Part shown: positions 8,287 to 17,700 of the stretch, piece after piece
How the letters are laid out: the number at the start of each line of letters is the position of its first letter
Position numbering within the stretch: position 1 is the first letter of the stretch
From: OFTM10 sp964344055
GTDB lineage: Bacteria; Actinomycetota; Acidimicrobiia; Acidimicrobiales; Aldehydirespiratoraceae
Direction: 5' to 3'
DNA: 64,000 nucleotides
NCBI GenBank assembly: GCA_964344055.1
Contig: CAYFLT010000011.1
Location: forward strand, 12,538-76,537
Position numbers and translations under genes: made by a program
Notes under the pieces: generated by a model
What the model was told of the DNA's origin: nothing
The model's database searches: none
Seen by the model: the letters and a program-made list of their open reading frames with translations, nothing else

Positions 8287-9066
8287 ATGGATCCGGTGGC
8301 AGAGGCGATCATGGAGGCGGAGGAGGCGGAGATCCGTCCTCGATTCCGACAGCTCGCGACAGGCGACGTCGTCACCAAGTCTCCGGGTGAGATCGTGACC
8401 GCAGCGGACAAGGCCTGTGAGGACCGTCTCACCAGTGCCCTCGAGAAGATCCGCGACATTCCGGTCGTCGGCGAGGAAGCGGCCACGGCGAGGCCGGCCA
8501 TGCTCGACCTCATCGATGTCGAACCGGCGGTCTGGCTTCTCGATCCTCTCGACGGGACCTCCAACTTCGCTGCCGGTTCGGTCGACTACGCGGTGATGGT
8601 CGCTCTGGTGGAAGCGGGGGTGACGACTGCGGCTTGGCTGTGGCACCCGGCCACCGGGGAGATGGCCACCGCTCGCCGAGGTGAGGGCGCGGCCGTGAAT
8701 GGAAGCCCGGTCGTGGCCTTGGCCCCCACCGGAGGGGCTGACGACTTCACCGGCGTTCTGAAGACCCGATTCCTCCCTGCGGACCTCCGAGCCCGGGCCG
8801 AGTCGGCATTCGGACCGGGGCTGAAGGGCCGTGGCTGTGCGGGTGTCGAATACCCGGACCTGGTGGCCGGCCGAACCGACTTCATCATCTACTGGCGCAC
8901 CCTTCCGTGGGACCACGCCCCCGGAGTGTTGTTCGCCGAAGAGGCAGGATGCCGCGCGAGCCGCTTCGACGGCTCGCCCTACCGGCCCGGCGACGACGGC
9001 GCGGGACTCCTCGTGGCCCACCGCGACATCCAGCCCGAACTCGTCGCTCGGCTCCGGCACGACTGA
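8287..9066 (+). CDS. Inositol-monophosphatase-family phosphatase
   Basis: A 259-residue Mg2+-dependent phosphatase related to inositol monophosphatase, histidinol-phosphatase HisN and SuhB. The three metal-site motifs are visible: VGEEAA near residue 62, WLLDPLDGTSNF near 82-93, and PWDHAPGVLFAEEAG near 208-222. Substrate (inositol phosphate, histidinol phosphate or other) cannot be assigned. The ATG at 8287 was chosen because upstream in-frame codons run antisense through the VOC gene. The stop abuts the convergent haem-domain gene with no intervening base. Confidence 0.9.
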   Translation: MDPVAEAIMEAEEAEIRPRFRQLATGDVVTKSPGEIVTAADKACEDRLTSALEKIRDIPVVGEEAATARPAMLDLIDVEPAVWLLDPLDGTSNFAAGSVDYAVMVALVEAGVTTAAWLWHPATGEMATARRGEGAAVNGSPVVALAPTGGADDFTGVLKTRFLPADLRARAESAFGPGLKGRGCAGVEYPDLVAGRTDFIIYWRTLPWDHAPGVLFAEEAGCRASRFDGSPYRPGDDGAGLLVAHRDIQPELVARLRHD

Positions 9067-9792
9067 TCAGTCGTCGTCCTCGTCTTCGTCTTCGTCTTCG
9101 TCCTCCTCGTCCTCATGCTCGTCCCCTTCGTCCAGCCCTGGGGTGGCGCGGAGGCCCGAAATCAGCTCGGCTCGTTCTGCGTCGGTGAGGTTCGCCTCCG
9201 GATGCAGCCCGAACGCGGTGTAGTAGCCCGGCGGCATCTCGCCCTCGAGGATGACTTCGACCGTCTCATCGAACTCCCCGCCGCGACGGAACTCGGAGTA
9301 GTTGACCTCGTCGCGACCCTCGTCGACATGGCTCTGGATCGCCCAGGACACGGGAGCGATCTTGGCGTACCACGGCCACTCCACCTCGTTGCTGTGGCAG
9401 CCGAAGCAGGCCCGAACCATCAGCTCGCGGGTCTCGGGAGTGGCCCATGCGGGCTCGTTCAGGACCGGCGGATTCGAATGTGACCGACCGTACGGCACGG
9501 CCTGGATCAGCACGAGCGTGACGACTCCCACCATGGCGAACTGGCTGACGACCGGACGGAAGCTCCGTAACTCGGTGTCGCCCCGCCGCTCTCGCCACCG
9601 AAGCCCGCCGATACTCCCACCGACCACGACCGCGACGAGCACCAGCATGATCACTGGATGGAGTCCCATCGCCGCGCCGGTCGCGGCCGCGAACAGGAAC
9701 ACCGCCGTGCCGGCCACCACACTCCAGCGGTGGACCGAGACGACCCGCCGCAGGCGGCCGGCGAAGTTGGCGAGATCGGGGGAGTTGGTCAT
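9067..9792 (-). CDS. Membrane protein with a haem-binding CxxCH domain and acidic tail
   Basis: About 241 residues. Three hydrophobic segments lie in the first 130 residues. A periplasmic-side domain follows with a single c-type haem site, CFGCHSNEVEWPWY, and the downstream WAIQSHVDEGRDEVNYSEF pattern of the haem-binding-domain family found with cytochrome systems. The protein ends in about 18 almost unbroken Asp/Glu residues. ATG 9792 (MTNSPDL) is preferred over the ATG at 9843, which would overlap the upstream lipoprotein gene by 29 bases. Electron transfer at the membrane is likely; the partner is not visible here. Confidence 0.83.
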   Translation of the reverse strand: MTNSPDLANFAGRLRRVVSVHRWSVVAGTAVFLFAAATGAAMGLHPVIMLVLVAVVVGGSIGGLRWRERRGDTELRSFRPVVSQFAMVGVVTLVLIQAVPYGRSHSNPPVLNEPAWATPETRELMVRACFGCHSNEVEWPWYAKIAPVSWAIQSHVDEGRDEVNYSEFRRGGEFDETVEVILEGEMPPGYYTAFGLHPEANLTDAERAELISGLRATPGLDEGDEHEDEEDEDEDEDEDDD

Positions 9793-9814
9793 GGCTGCTC
9801 CGGTGAGGCTGGCG

Positions 9815-10639
9815 TCATGGTCGAGCTCGGTACGAGAGGCCATCGCCGCCGGGCCCGTGGAGGGTGAGTCGATCGCCGTCGATGAGGACCTCGAGTCCGT
9901 CCTCCAAGACCGACACTACGGCGCTGTCCTGGGATTGGAACTCGGTCGGGCACACGCCGTCGGCCCCCCATGAGGGGAACTGGAGGAAGCCGCTCGTGAC
10001 GAGGTATTCACCGGCGAGTGATCGGCATCCGGTGTGGCCGGTGAAGGTCCCGTCCTCGGCGAGGACGAGGGTGGCAGGCTCGGCTCCGCTGATCGTGGAG
10101 GAGGCGGCATCGCCGCTCAGGAGCGTGTCCAGCACCCACGTCGTACCGACGAGTTCGGCGGTCGGGATCGGCGCCACGATGGTGAACAGGAGTTCGACCT
10201 CGACGCCGGTGAGCCGGAGTTCGTCCCCGTCGCGATGAGCGGCGGTGGCGTTCTGGAAGGCTTCGAGGAACTGGGCTTCGACGGTGGCGATGGCGGGTTC
10301 GCATCCCATTTCCGTCCACGCCAGGTCGCCGACGCCAAAGGCGCCGTCCTCAGCTGAGAGGGTGCCTCCGTAGTGGTTGCACGCCGCCCGGCCCCCGATC
10401 TCGGAGCCTTCGATCGTCATGGTGACCGGGTGGTCGGCAAGGAGATCGATCGGTGTGTTCGCGAGAGTGCCCGAGCTGAGGATCCAGCTGCCGTCGAGGC
10501 CGTGGCCGTCGACAACGATCCCGTCGCTGCCGGAGCCGTTGTCGGTGTCGGATCCGGCGTCGACCAATGAGGCATCGCCGCAGGCTGTGGCCAAGACCGC
10601 GAGGACGGCGAAGAGGAGGGGGAGGAGTCGCTTGTACAT
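9815..10639 (-). CDS. Lipoprotein with two META domains
   Basis: A 274-residue protein. Residues 1-20 form a lipoprotein signal ending in LATAC, with Cys20 the predicted lipidated residue, followed by a Gly/Ser/Asp linker. Two META (HslJ-type) modules follow, at about 45-150 and 160-265; each has a GSWIL or GTTWVL opening and a cysteine-containing GCNHYGG-like or HTGCRSL loop. META proteins are envelope proteins often linked with heat or antibiotic tolerance in other bacteria; no role is shown here. It lies 22 bases upstream of the haem-domain gene, suggesting one transcript. Confidence 0.85.
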   Translation of the reverse strand: MYKRLLPLLFAVLAVLATACGDASLVDAGSDTDNGSGSDGIVVDGHGLDGSWILSSGTLANTPIDLLADHPVTMTIEGSEIGGRAACNHYGGTLSAEDGAFGVGDLAWTEMGCEPAIATVEAQFLEAFQNATAAHRDGDELRLTGVEVELLFTIVAPIPTAELVGTTWVLDTLLSGDAASSTISGAEPATLVLAEDGTFTGHTGCRSLAGEYLVTSGFLQFPSWGADGVCPTEFQSQDSAVVSVLEDGLEVLIDGDRLTLHGPGGDGLSYRARP

Positions 10640-10651
10640 GCCTGTCCGACG

Positions 10652-11128
10652 TCAGCCGCTGCCGTCCGGTTCCCCCGGCGGGACGGCCAGCAAGGCTTCG
10701 AACGTATCGAAGGGCTGACCTCGTTGGGCATCGACGAGAACGGCGCTGCCGTCACCGAAGACGAACTGCACGCGCTTGCCCAGTCCTTTCCGTTCGATCC
10801 CGCCGATCGCCAGTTCATCCCGGTCGAGCACGAGTACCGGTTCGCCGAACGTCATGCCGTTCGACAGTACGACGAGGATTCGGACATTCGTGATGGCCAC
10901 CACGCACGACTTTCCCGGGAACGTCGCGGCCAGTCCTCCGGTCTCCTCGTTCGTGGCGCCGGCGTGCCGTTCCATGCGCCGGCCGACGATCCGGGGGAGG
11001 ACGGCGAGGGCAACCATGCCGGGACCATATGTGCCCTTGGGTTCGCACAACATCGCTGCATCGACGGTCTCGCCTTCGGAGAGGTGATCGGCGATGCGCT
11101 TGGCGGTTCGTTTGGTGATGTCAGCCAT
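10652..11128 (-). CDS. Conserved hypothetical protein, possible PH-like domain
   Basis: A 158-residue soluble protein. The N-terminal third is basic and helical (KRTAKRIADHLSEGE), and the remainder alternates short beta strands (CVVAITNVRILVVLSNGM; GKRVQFVFGDGSAVLVDA) in the manner of bacterial PH-like domains that handle membrane-associated or secreted components. The ITNVRILVV pattern is common in those folds. No catalytic residues are evident. Start at the ATG at 11128. It is upstream of the META lipoprotein with a 12-base gap and likely in the same transcript. Confidence 0.75.
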   Translation of the reverse strand: MADITKRTAKRIADHLSEGETVDAAMLCEPKGTYGPGMVALAVLPRIVGRRMERHAGATNEETGGLAATFPGKSCVVAITNVRILVVLSNGMTFGEPVLVLDRDELAIGGIERKGLGKRVQFVFGDGSAVLVDAQRGQPFDTFEALLAVPPGEPDGSG

Positions 11129-11197
11129 CGGTCAGCCATCGGCGTCGATGCGGGCAGATCTGAGATGATGGCCGCGGTCCAACCGCGAGGAGAGCCC

Positions 11198-11617
11198 ATG
11201 TCCAAAGGGAAGCCGATGTCGCCGGAGCTCCTGGATCTGCTGCGTCGACCGAACTTCGTCCATCTCGCCACCCTGAGAGAGGACGGCTCGCCCAAGCTCG
11301 ATCCGGTGTGGGTGGACGTCGTCGACGAACACACACTCGCCATCGGGACCGGTACCAACTCGCTCAAGGCCCAGAACATTCGGCGGGATCCGCGAGTCGC
11401 GCTGTCGGTGGTCGACATGCACAACCCGTATGAGGAGGGCCAGGTGCGAGGAACCGCGGCGGTCGAGGCCGACGCCGACCTCGAACTCATGGATCGCGTG
11501 TCGCACAAGTACATCGATGCGCCGTTCCCGATGCGTGACGAGCGGGTTGCTCTGGTGATCACGGTCACCCAGTCCCGGTACGCCGACCTGCCGTTCGAGC
11601 ACACGCCACCGGCCTGA
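11198..11617 (+). CDS. PPOX-fold, probably F420-dependent oxidoreductase
   Basis: A 139-residue split-barrel protein of the pyridoxamine-phosphate-oxidase-like group. The opening MSPELLDLLRRPNFVHLATL followed by GSPKLDPVWVDVVD is typical of the actinobacterial F420-binding subgroup, as is the DPRVALSVVD strand near 66. Such enzymes reduce small substrates with F420H2, though some bind FMN or haem instead. A GAGGAGA ribosome site lies 6-7 bases before the ATG at 11198 and decides this start over longer upstream frames. It is followed nine bases later by a GNAT gene. Confidence 0.85.
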   Translation: MSKGKPMSPELLDLLRRPNFVHLATLREDGSPKLDPVWVDVVDEHTLAIGTGTNSLKAQNIRRDPRVALSVVDMHNPYEEGQVRGTAAVEADADLELMDRVSHKYIDAPFPMRDERVALVITVTQSRYADLPFEHTPPA

Positions 11618-11626
11618 GGCCTGCCT

Positions 11627-12094
11627 GTGCTCGACCGGATCATCATCGCCGTCGACAACCCGACCCGACCCGACGTTCTCCGCCTCCTTCAGGCCCATCT
11701 CGACTTCGCCCATTCGGTGACGCCCGCCGGTCACGTTCATGCACTCGATGTCGATGGACTGCTCGATCCGGCCGTCACCTTCTTCAGCGCCCGCGCCGAT
11801 CACGAACTGTTCGGTGTCGGTGCGCTTCGACAGCTCGACGAAGTCCACGTCGAAGTGAAGTCGATGCACACCACCGCCCCGGCCCGCGGGAAGGGGATCG
11901 GCCGGGCGATGGTCGAGCACCTCCTCGCGGTGGCGCGGGAGCGGCGGGTCCTGAGGGTCAGCCTCGAGACCGGCACCTACGACGCCTTCGCGCCGGCGCG
12001 TGCGCTGTACGCATCGATCGGCTTTCGCGACTGCCCACCGTTTGCCGACTACACGGTCAATCCCCACAGCCAGTGCATGACCCTCGAACTCTGA
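11627..12094 (+). CDS. GNAT-family N-acetyltransferase
   Basis: A 155-residue acetyl-CoA-dependent acetyltransferase. The pyrophosphate-binding loop ARGKGIGRAMVEHLL (residues about 85-100) and the ALYASIGFRDCPPF C-terminal strand-turn are visible. The pattern EVKSMHTTAPARGKGIG followed by VSLETGTYDAF resembles the YsnE-like branch. The acceptor substrate is unknown. The start is GTG at 11627, nine bases after the previous gene, so the two are probably co-transcribed. A 16-base gap separates it from the methyltransferase gene. Confidence 0.85.
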   Translation: MLDRIIIAVDNPTRPDVLRLLQAHLDFAHSVTPAGHVHALDVDGLLDPAVTFFSARADHELFGVGALRQLDEVHVEVKSMHTTAPARGKGIGRAMVEHLLAVARERRVLRVSLETGTYDAFAPARALYASIGFRDCPPFADYTVNPHSQCMTLEL

Positions 12095-12110
12095 TCGGAG
12101 GGATTGACCG

Positions 12111-13118
12111 ATGACCCTCGGCAGGCTTCACACCGATGATCTCGACGACTTCGTGGCCGAGTGCGATCGCCACGGAGGCTTCGTCCAGGCCGAGGCGGCC
12201 GGCGCCGTCCGAGAGTTCACGCTCTCCTTCTCCACCGAGGTGGACGACGAGCTGGACGGCTACAGCGAGGAGTACTGCCGGATGCAGCTCGAGCTGTACC
12301 GCGAGATCTCCGGCCGAGACCTCGACCAGTATGCGAACGAGGTGCACGTGCCGATCGATGTCGATGGGCATGTGGACGCGCCGAATCCGTACGCCTCGGC
12401 GAATGTCGACCTGATGGCGAAGCACGCACGAACGATCCTCACTGCCGTCGTCGTGTCGGATCTTCCTCCTGCCGCGAAGGTCCTGGACGTGGGCTGCGGA
12501 TGGGGGGTGAGCACCGAGATGCTGGCCTGGACCGGGTGCGACGTGACCGCGGTCGACATCGATCCCCAGTTCATCGAACTGGTCACGAGGAGGGCTGAGG
12601 CCCGGAACAACCTCGTCACGACGGCTCGAAGCTCCTTCGATGACTTCGACACCGAGGATCGGTTCGATCTGGTTCTCTTCTACGAATGCCTGCACCACGC
12701 CGTGCGGCCCTGGGAGATCGCGGCGAAGTTCGGTGCGTTCCTCGAACCAGGTGGGAAACTCACGCTCGCCGGCGAGCCGATCCAGGATCGCTGGTGGAAG
12801 ACGTGGGGGCTCCGGCTCGATCCGATGTCGATCTACTGCATTCGCAAATACGGTTGGTTCGAGAGCGGCTGGTCGGCTTCGTTCATCACGGACTGCTTCG
12901 AGCGAGCGGGGTTCGAGCTCACGATCCTCGAAGGACTCGGCATCCTGCACTCCCCGATCGCGGTGGCGGTTCGACACGCAGACGATGTGGCGACCCCGAC
13001 CGCGCATTGGGTGGTCCCCCCGGTGCCATTGCCGGTGGAGGTTCCTCGGTCCAAGCCCCGGGCTGTCGCCGGGCGAGTGGCGAGACGGTTTCGGCGAGGT
13101 CCCGTCGACGCCGGATGA
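12111..13118 (+). CDS. SAM-dependent methyltransferase with an N-terminal extension
   Basis: A 335-residue protein. Residues about 110-240 hold a class I Rossmann methyltransferase core: motif I VLDVGCGWGVST near 126, the acidic end of strand 2 (VTAVDIDPQF) near 146, and LVLFYECLHH near 186. The first ~100 residues (acidic, with DDLDDFVAECD) and the last ~60 basic residues are not recognised. The post-core LEPGGKLTLAGEPI is usual for small-molecule methylation, but no substrate can be named. An AGGGATTGACCG stretch precedes the ATG at 12111. It is in line with the GNAT gene. Confidence 0.85.
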   Translation: MTLGRLHTDDLDDFVAECDRHGGFVQAEAAGAVREFTLSFSTEVDDELDGYSEEYCRMQLELYREISGRDLDQYANEVHVPIDVDGHVDAPNPYASANVDLMAKHARTILTAVVVSDLPPAAKVLDVGCGWGVSTEMLAWTGCDVTAVDIDPQFIELVTRRAEARNNLVTTARSSFDDFDTEDRFDLVLFYECLHHAVRPWEIAAKFGAFLEPGGKLTLAGEPIQDRWWKTWGLRLDPMSIYCIRKYGWFESGWSASFITDCFERAGFELTILEGLGILHSPIAVAVRHADDVATPTAHWVVPPVPLPVEVPRSKPRAVAGRVARRFRRGPVDAG

Positions 13119-13139
13119 GCGTGATCAGGACACTGTCCG

Positions 13140-13841
13140 TCACACGAGGTTGAAGCGAACGCCACCGAGTTCGAGGGTCTCACCGGTTCGGCCCGGGTCC
13201 ACAGCTGCGAGATCGATGGCCGCCAGGCCGTCGCCTCGCCCGTCGGTCGCCTGGGTGAACCGGATCGTGGCGTCGTCGAGTTCGATCGTCCGCTCCGCGG
13301 TGACCGACCGGTTGAGTGCAACGGCCCAGCTGGCGGCCAGCGCGTCGGGATCGTCGCCCTGCATTTCGGCACCGACCATGTCGCTCGCGACGGACGAGTT
13401 GGCGTGGTACGCCCAGTCGGGCCCGGCCCAGCCCCAGCTCTCGGGTGGGTTGGCCTCATCGATGGACAAGATGGCGCCGCCGACATCGCGCGGGTGGAGG
13501 TGGATGCCGTGGATGCCCGCCCCGCCACCGTCGTGGACGATTCGGATGCCGGCTTCCTGGACACGCTCGCGATGGTCGGCGAGATCGTCGACCTGCACGA
13601 TCACCATGTAGCCGCCGTCGCCGCCCCGCCGGTCGAGAAAGCGCTCGGCGGTGGTGCCGGCATCTTTCAGCGCCACGATCTCGAGCAACCGATCGCCGAT
13701 CGTGTACAGCCCGTGGCGCAGGCCGAAGTAGCCGAGACCCGGATCCCGGTAGCAGACCTCCAGGTCGAGGGCTTCGGACACCGCGGTTTCCACCGGTCGG
13801 AGTTCTCGGGCCACGAGTACGAGCTGGCGAAGTCGCATCAT
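13140..13841 (-). CDS. Glyoxalase-like (VOC) domain protein
   Basis: A 233-residue protein of the glyoxalase-like family (PF13468 style). The start RLRQLVLVARELRPVETAVSEALDL is followed by the FGLRHGLYTIGDRLLEIVA strand pair and the DLADHRERVQEAGIRIVHDG helix-strand of a VOC module. A second half, from about residue 115, is less regular. No substrate can be named. The ATG at 13841 (ATG ATG) is divergent from the HAD gene across 93 bp, which also hold the heptamer array described below. It is convergent with the methyltransferase. Confidence 0.75.
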   Translation of the reverse strand: MMRLRQLVLVARELRPVETAVSEALDLEVCYRDPGLGYFGLRHGLYTIGDRLLEIVALKDAGTTAERFLDRRGGDGGYMVIVQVDDLADHRERVQEAGIRIVHDGGGAGIHGIHLHPRDVGGAILSIDEANPPESWGWAGPDWAYHANSSVASDMVGAEMQGDDPDALAASWAVALNRSVTAERTIELDDATIRFTQATDGRGDGLAAIDLAAVDPGRTGETLELGGVRFNLV

Positions 13842-13873
13842 GGGTCCTTGCTAGCAGAGGCCGGATCCGGCTG

Positions 13874-13913
13874 TTCAACCCTCGTGCAACCCTCCTGCAA
13901 CCGCACTGCGGGC
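13874..13913 (+). promoter_or_regulatory. Phased heptamer direct repeats resembling a SARP operator
   Basis: TTCAACC (13874), TGCAACC (13885) and TGCAACC (13896) are separated by 4-base spacers, and a degenerate fourth copy TGCGGGC follows at 13907. The start-to-start spacing is 11 bp, one helical turn. SARP-family activators bind heptamer direct repeats with this spacing near the -35 region. The array ends 21 bases before the HAD start and lies upstream of a gene run that includes a SARP-type regulator. Function is inferred. Confidence 0.5.
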
Positions 13914-13934
13914 CAGGTCTCGCATGGTGGCGGC

Positions 13935-14588
13935 ATGCACCAGACAGCAGTCGTTCCCATCGAAACCGTCATCTTCGACCTCGGCGGAGTCTTCACCCCC
14001 TCCCCGATGGCCGCGGCCCGTCGTGCCGCCGTCGATCGGGGAGTTGATCCGGACGGCCTCATCGACGTGATGCTGGGCGGCTACGGGATCGAGTCCGATC
14101 ATCCGTGGCAGAAGGTCGAGCGCGGCGAGCTTCCGATCGAGGCCGCCCGACGATGGGCGATGGCTGAGACGAAGCGGCGCCTCGGCGTGGAGATCGACCC
14201 GATGGAGGTCTTGGCGCCGGTGATGGCTGCCCCGGTGAGACAGTCCATGGTCGATCTGGCGAGGGATCTCCGATCCCGGGGGATCACCCTGGGCCTTCTC
14301 ACCAACAACGCTCGGGAGTTGCGCTCCGTCTGGGGCTCGCTGACGGATTGGAGCCAGCTGTTCCACCAGGTCATCGATTCGAGTGAGGCCGGAGTGCGCA
14401 AGCCCGATCCCGCCGCCTTCCGGCTCGCGCTCCAGCGGTGTGGGCAGCCGCTCGCAGAGCGGGCGCTGATGGTGGACGACTTCGAGGTCAACGCCGACGG
14501 CGCGCGAGCGGTCGGGATGCACGCGGTGCTGGTCGGCGAAGACCCCGCACCGGCGATCGACCAGATCAGGGAGATTGTGCCGTGTTGA
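13935..14588 (+). CDS. HAD-family phosphatase (subfamily IA)
   Basis: A 217-residue hydrolase. Motif I is FDLGGVFTPSP near residue 12 (nucleophile Asp, GGV variant as in epoxide-hydrolase-N-like HADs), motif II LLTNNA near 117, motif III GVRKPDPAAF near 153 and motif IV MVDDFEVNADGARAVGMHAV near 178. A helical cap sits between motifs I and II. The substrate is unknown. The ATG at 13935 gives a normal N-terminus; the longer upstream frame would run through the intergenic repeats. The 3' end overlaps a tiny ORF by seven bases and leads on to the SARP gene, so it may be part of that regulator's transcript. Confidence 0.9.
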   Translation: MHQTAVVPIETVIFDLGGVFTPSPMAAARRAAVDRGVDPDGLIDVMLGGYGIESDHPWQKVERGELPIEAARRWAMAETKRRLGVEIDPMEVLAPVMAAPVRQSMVDLARDLRSRGITLGLLTNNARELRSVWGSLTDWSQLFHQVIDSSEAGVRKPDPAAFRLALQRCGQPLAERALMVDDFEVNADGARAVGMHAVLVGEDPAPAIDQIREIVPC

Positions 14589-14752
14589 TCCGATGGCTGG
14601 ACCGGCTCCTCGAACGCGACACGCGGGCATTCATCGGCGTACTCGACAGCATGAACGCGCTCAACGGGGCACCTTCGACCGGCTGGGCGCAGGTTGCCGA
14701 CCTCGCGAAATCCGACCCGGCTCCGCGGGAACGGGTGCCGGTCGATCGCTAA
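14582..14752 (+). CDS. Possible 56-residue protein between HAD and SARP genes
   Basis: A GTG at 14582 overlaps the HAD stop by seven bases and opens a 56-codon frame ending at TAA 14752, 12 bases before the regulator. The product would be LIRWLDRLLERDTRAFIG-like: an amphipathic basic helix, then a flexible tail. The tight packing suggests real translation, but the length is small and no homologue is recalled. It could equally be an untranslated spacer. Confidence 0.4.
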   Translation: MLIRWLDRLLERDTRAFIGVLDSMNALNGAPSTGWAQVADLAKSDPAPRERVPVDR

Positions 14753-14764
14753 GGTCGGCCCGCG

Positions 14765-17700
14765 ATGGACATCCGGCTGAGCGGGCGAATCTCGGCCGAG
14801 ATCGACGGAGTTGAGGTCGATCTCGGCGCCACCAAGAGCCAGGCGGTCGTGGCCGCGCTCGCCCTGACCCCGGGTAGCCCGGTCAGCACCGCGAGGATCA
14901 TCGAGCTCGTGTGGGAGGACGATCCGCCTCGAACCGCCGAGAAGACGCTCCAGTCCTACGTGGCCCGTCTGCGCAAGTCGCTCGGAGACGAAACGATCGA
15001 GCGCAGCGGCGATGGTTACCGGCTCACCGTGGATCCCCAGTCGGTCGACCTCGTCGCGTTCGAGCGCCTTCTCGACGAGGGCCGGAGCGAGGAAGCGCTC
15101 ACCGTGTGGGCCGGTGCTCCGCTGCCGGGCCTCGGCTCTCGCGGGTTCGGACCGATCTCGACCCGACTGAACGAGCGTTACCTCGGTGCGGTCGAGTCGG
15201 TTCTCGGCGCCGCGATCGACCGTGGCGACGGGCCATCGGAGATCGGCCGGCTGCGTGAGCTCGTCGCTGAGAACCCGCTGCGCGAAGGCCTGTGGGCCCT
15301 TCTGATGCAAGCGCTCTATCAGGCGGACCGTCAGGCCGAGGCGCTCCGGGCCTACGGCGAAGCCCGTGATCATCTCGTGGAGGGACTCGGTATCGAGCCG
15401 GGCCCCTCCCTGCAGGAGCTCGAGCGGCGCATCCTCGAACACGACCCGTCGCTGAAGCCGGAGGCCGCCGCTGCAGCCTTTTCCCCTGAACCTGCACCCG
15501 ACAGCCGGTCGTTCCTGTTCACCGACATCGAGGCGTCGACCGAGTTGTGGTCGGCTCACAACGACGAGATGGCCGGAGCGACCGCAGACCACGATCGGGT
15601 GATCAGAACTGCAGTCGAGGAGCACGGCGGCGAGGTGTTCAAACACACTGGCGACGGATTGCTGGCATGGCTACCGACACCCTCGGCTTCGGTGAACGCC
15701 GCGGTAGCCGCCCAGCTGAAGCTCACCGAGTTGACCGTCGGTGGTCAGCCGCTCGCAGTGCGGATGTCGGTCAGCACCGGTCGGGCCGATCAGCGGGACG
15801 ACGACTGGTTCGGTCCGCCCCTCAACATCGCCGCACGATTGCTCGACGCCGCCCACGGCGGGCAGATCCTGCTCTCCGGATCGTGCCATCAGGGTCTCGA
15901 CAACCAGGTTGGCCCTGAGGTGGCGACCGTCGACCTCGGATTGCTCTCCTTGCGGGGGCTCAGCCGACCGGAACGGGTACATCAGGTCCTGCACCCGGCG
16001 TTGCCCCGACGGTTCCCGCCCCTGCGGTCACTCGTCGCCCACCCCGACAACGAACAGCCGGACTTCCCGCCCCAACTCGAGTTCCTCCACGCCGTCGACT
16101 TCGTCGGTCGTGATCAGCACGTCAGCGCCCTTCACACGCTCTGGCAACGGATCCGGGGCGCAAACCGGCCCGGGTTCACCCTCCTCGCGGGAGAGCCAGG
16201 CGTCGGCAAGACCCGGCTGGCCGCCGCAGTGGCCGAGTCGCTCCATACCGACGAGGGCGCGGTAGTCGTGTACGGCCGCTGCGCCGAGGATCACCCGTCG
16301 CCCTACCGGCCCTTCACCGAAGCGCTCACTGCCTACGCCGAAGCCCGGTCGGACCCTGAACTCCGCACCGAGATCGGCGTACGGGGCGACATGGTCACTC
16401 CGGTCGTGCCCCATCTCCTCGACCGGTTCGCCGATCTCGAGCGGCCGATCCTCACCGAGGAAGATCGCCAGCTCGAGGTCTTCGACGCAGTCTCCTCGTT
16501 CCTCCAAGTCGCGTCGTCGTCGCCCCTGGTCATCGTCCTCGACGACATCCACTGGGCCGACCGAGCCAGCCTCGACCTTCTCCTCCATCTGGTGCGTCAC
16601 CTGAACACCGGCCGACTGATGGTGATGGCCACCTATCGCGACGTGGAGGTCGACCGCGCCCATCCACTCTCGAAGGTGCTCGCCGATCTTCGACGGGAGG
16701 AGCGCGTCGAACGACTCGCCGTTCGGGGCGTGGATGAGGTCGAGGCGGTCGCCCTCACCGAGGCGGTGCTCGGTCACGAACTCTCCGACGCCGGTCGACA
16801 GCTCGCAGCCCAGGCCGGCACCGACGCGGCAGGGAATCCCTTCTTCCTGCAGGAGATGCTTCGCCACTTCATGGAGTCGGGGGTTCTGGTTCGACAGCAG
16901 GGTCGGTGGACCGCCGCGGACGCCGCGACCATCCAACGGGCGGTCCCCGAGGGCGTTCGCGAGGTCGTCGGCCGACGCCTCGATCACGTCTCCGCGGAGA
17001 CGAACCGGCTCCTCGCCACCGCGTCGGCCCTGATGGACGACATCGACGTCGACCTCCTGATCGCGGTCAGCGACATGGACGAGGACGACGTCCTCGATCG
17101 TCTCGACGAAGCGCTCCAAGCCGGCCTGCTGGTCGATGCGGCCCGACCCGGCCGCTACGAGTTCTCCCACGCGCTGATCCGCCAGACGCTCTACGGCGAG
17201 TTCAGTACCGCGCGTCGGTTGCGCCTACATCGCAAGGTCGGTGATGCGCTGGTCGACACGGGACGGTCCGACGACGCGACGGTGAGTGCGATCGCCCACC
17301 ACTATCTGTCGGCTGCCGCCGCGGCCGACCCGAGTGTGGTCGTCGGGTGGACTCGCAAGGCAGCCCGTCGGGCGACCGAGCGGCGCGCCTTCGAAGAGGC
17401 TCGTGACCTCCTCGACCAGGCTCGCGACACGACCGACGGCAGTCTCGACCCCGATCAGGAGATGGTGCTCCTGGGTGCATGGAGCGCGGTCCAGAGCAGG
17501 CTGGTGAACCACGACGCCGTCGACGATGCAATGCGCCGGATGAACGAGCTGGTGGACTCAGCATCTACTCGGTCGACTGCGGAAGCAGCAGTCGAGTTCA
17601 GTCGCAGTCTCATGTCCATCTCGTTCCTCGATGAGTTGGCGGCGACTCTCCGGCGGCTGCTGTTGGCTCCCGACCTCGCCGACCTCGAACCATCGCTTGC

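Noticed and set aside
10724..11198. Upstream extension of the PPOX frame
   Set aside because: It runs antisense to the 10652 gene; the ribosome site at 11190 and the family start support the ATG at 11198.
12057..13007. Long minus-strand open frame across the methyltransferase gene
   Set aside because: It is an antisense shadow: no conserved protein motif, and the plus-strand frame has clear methyltransferase motifs.
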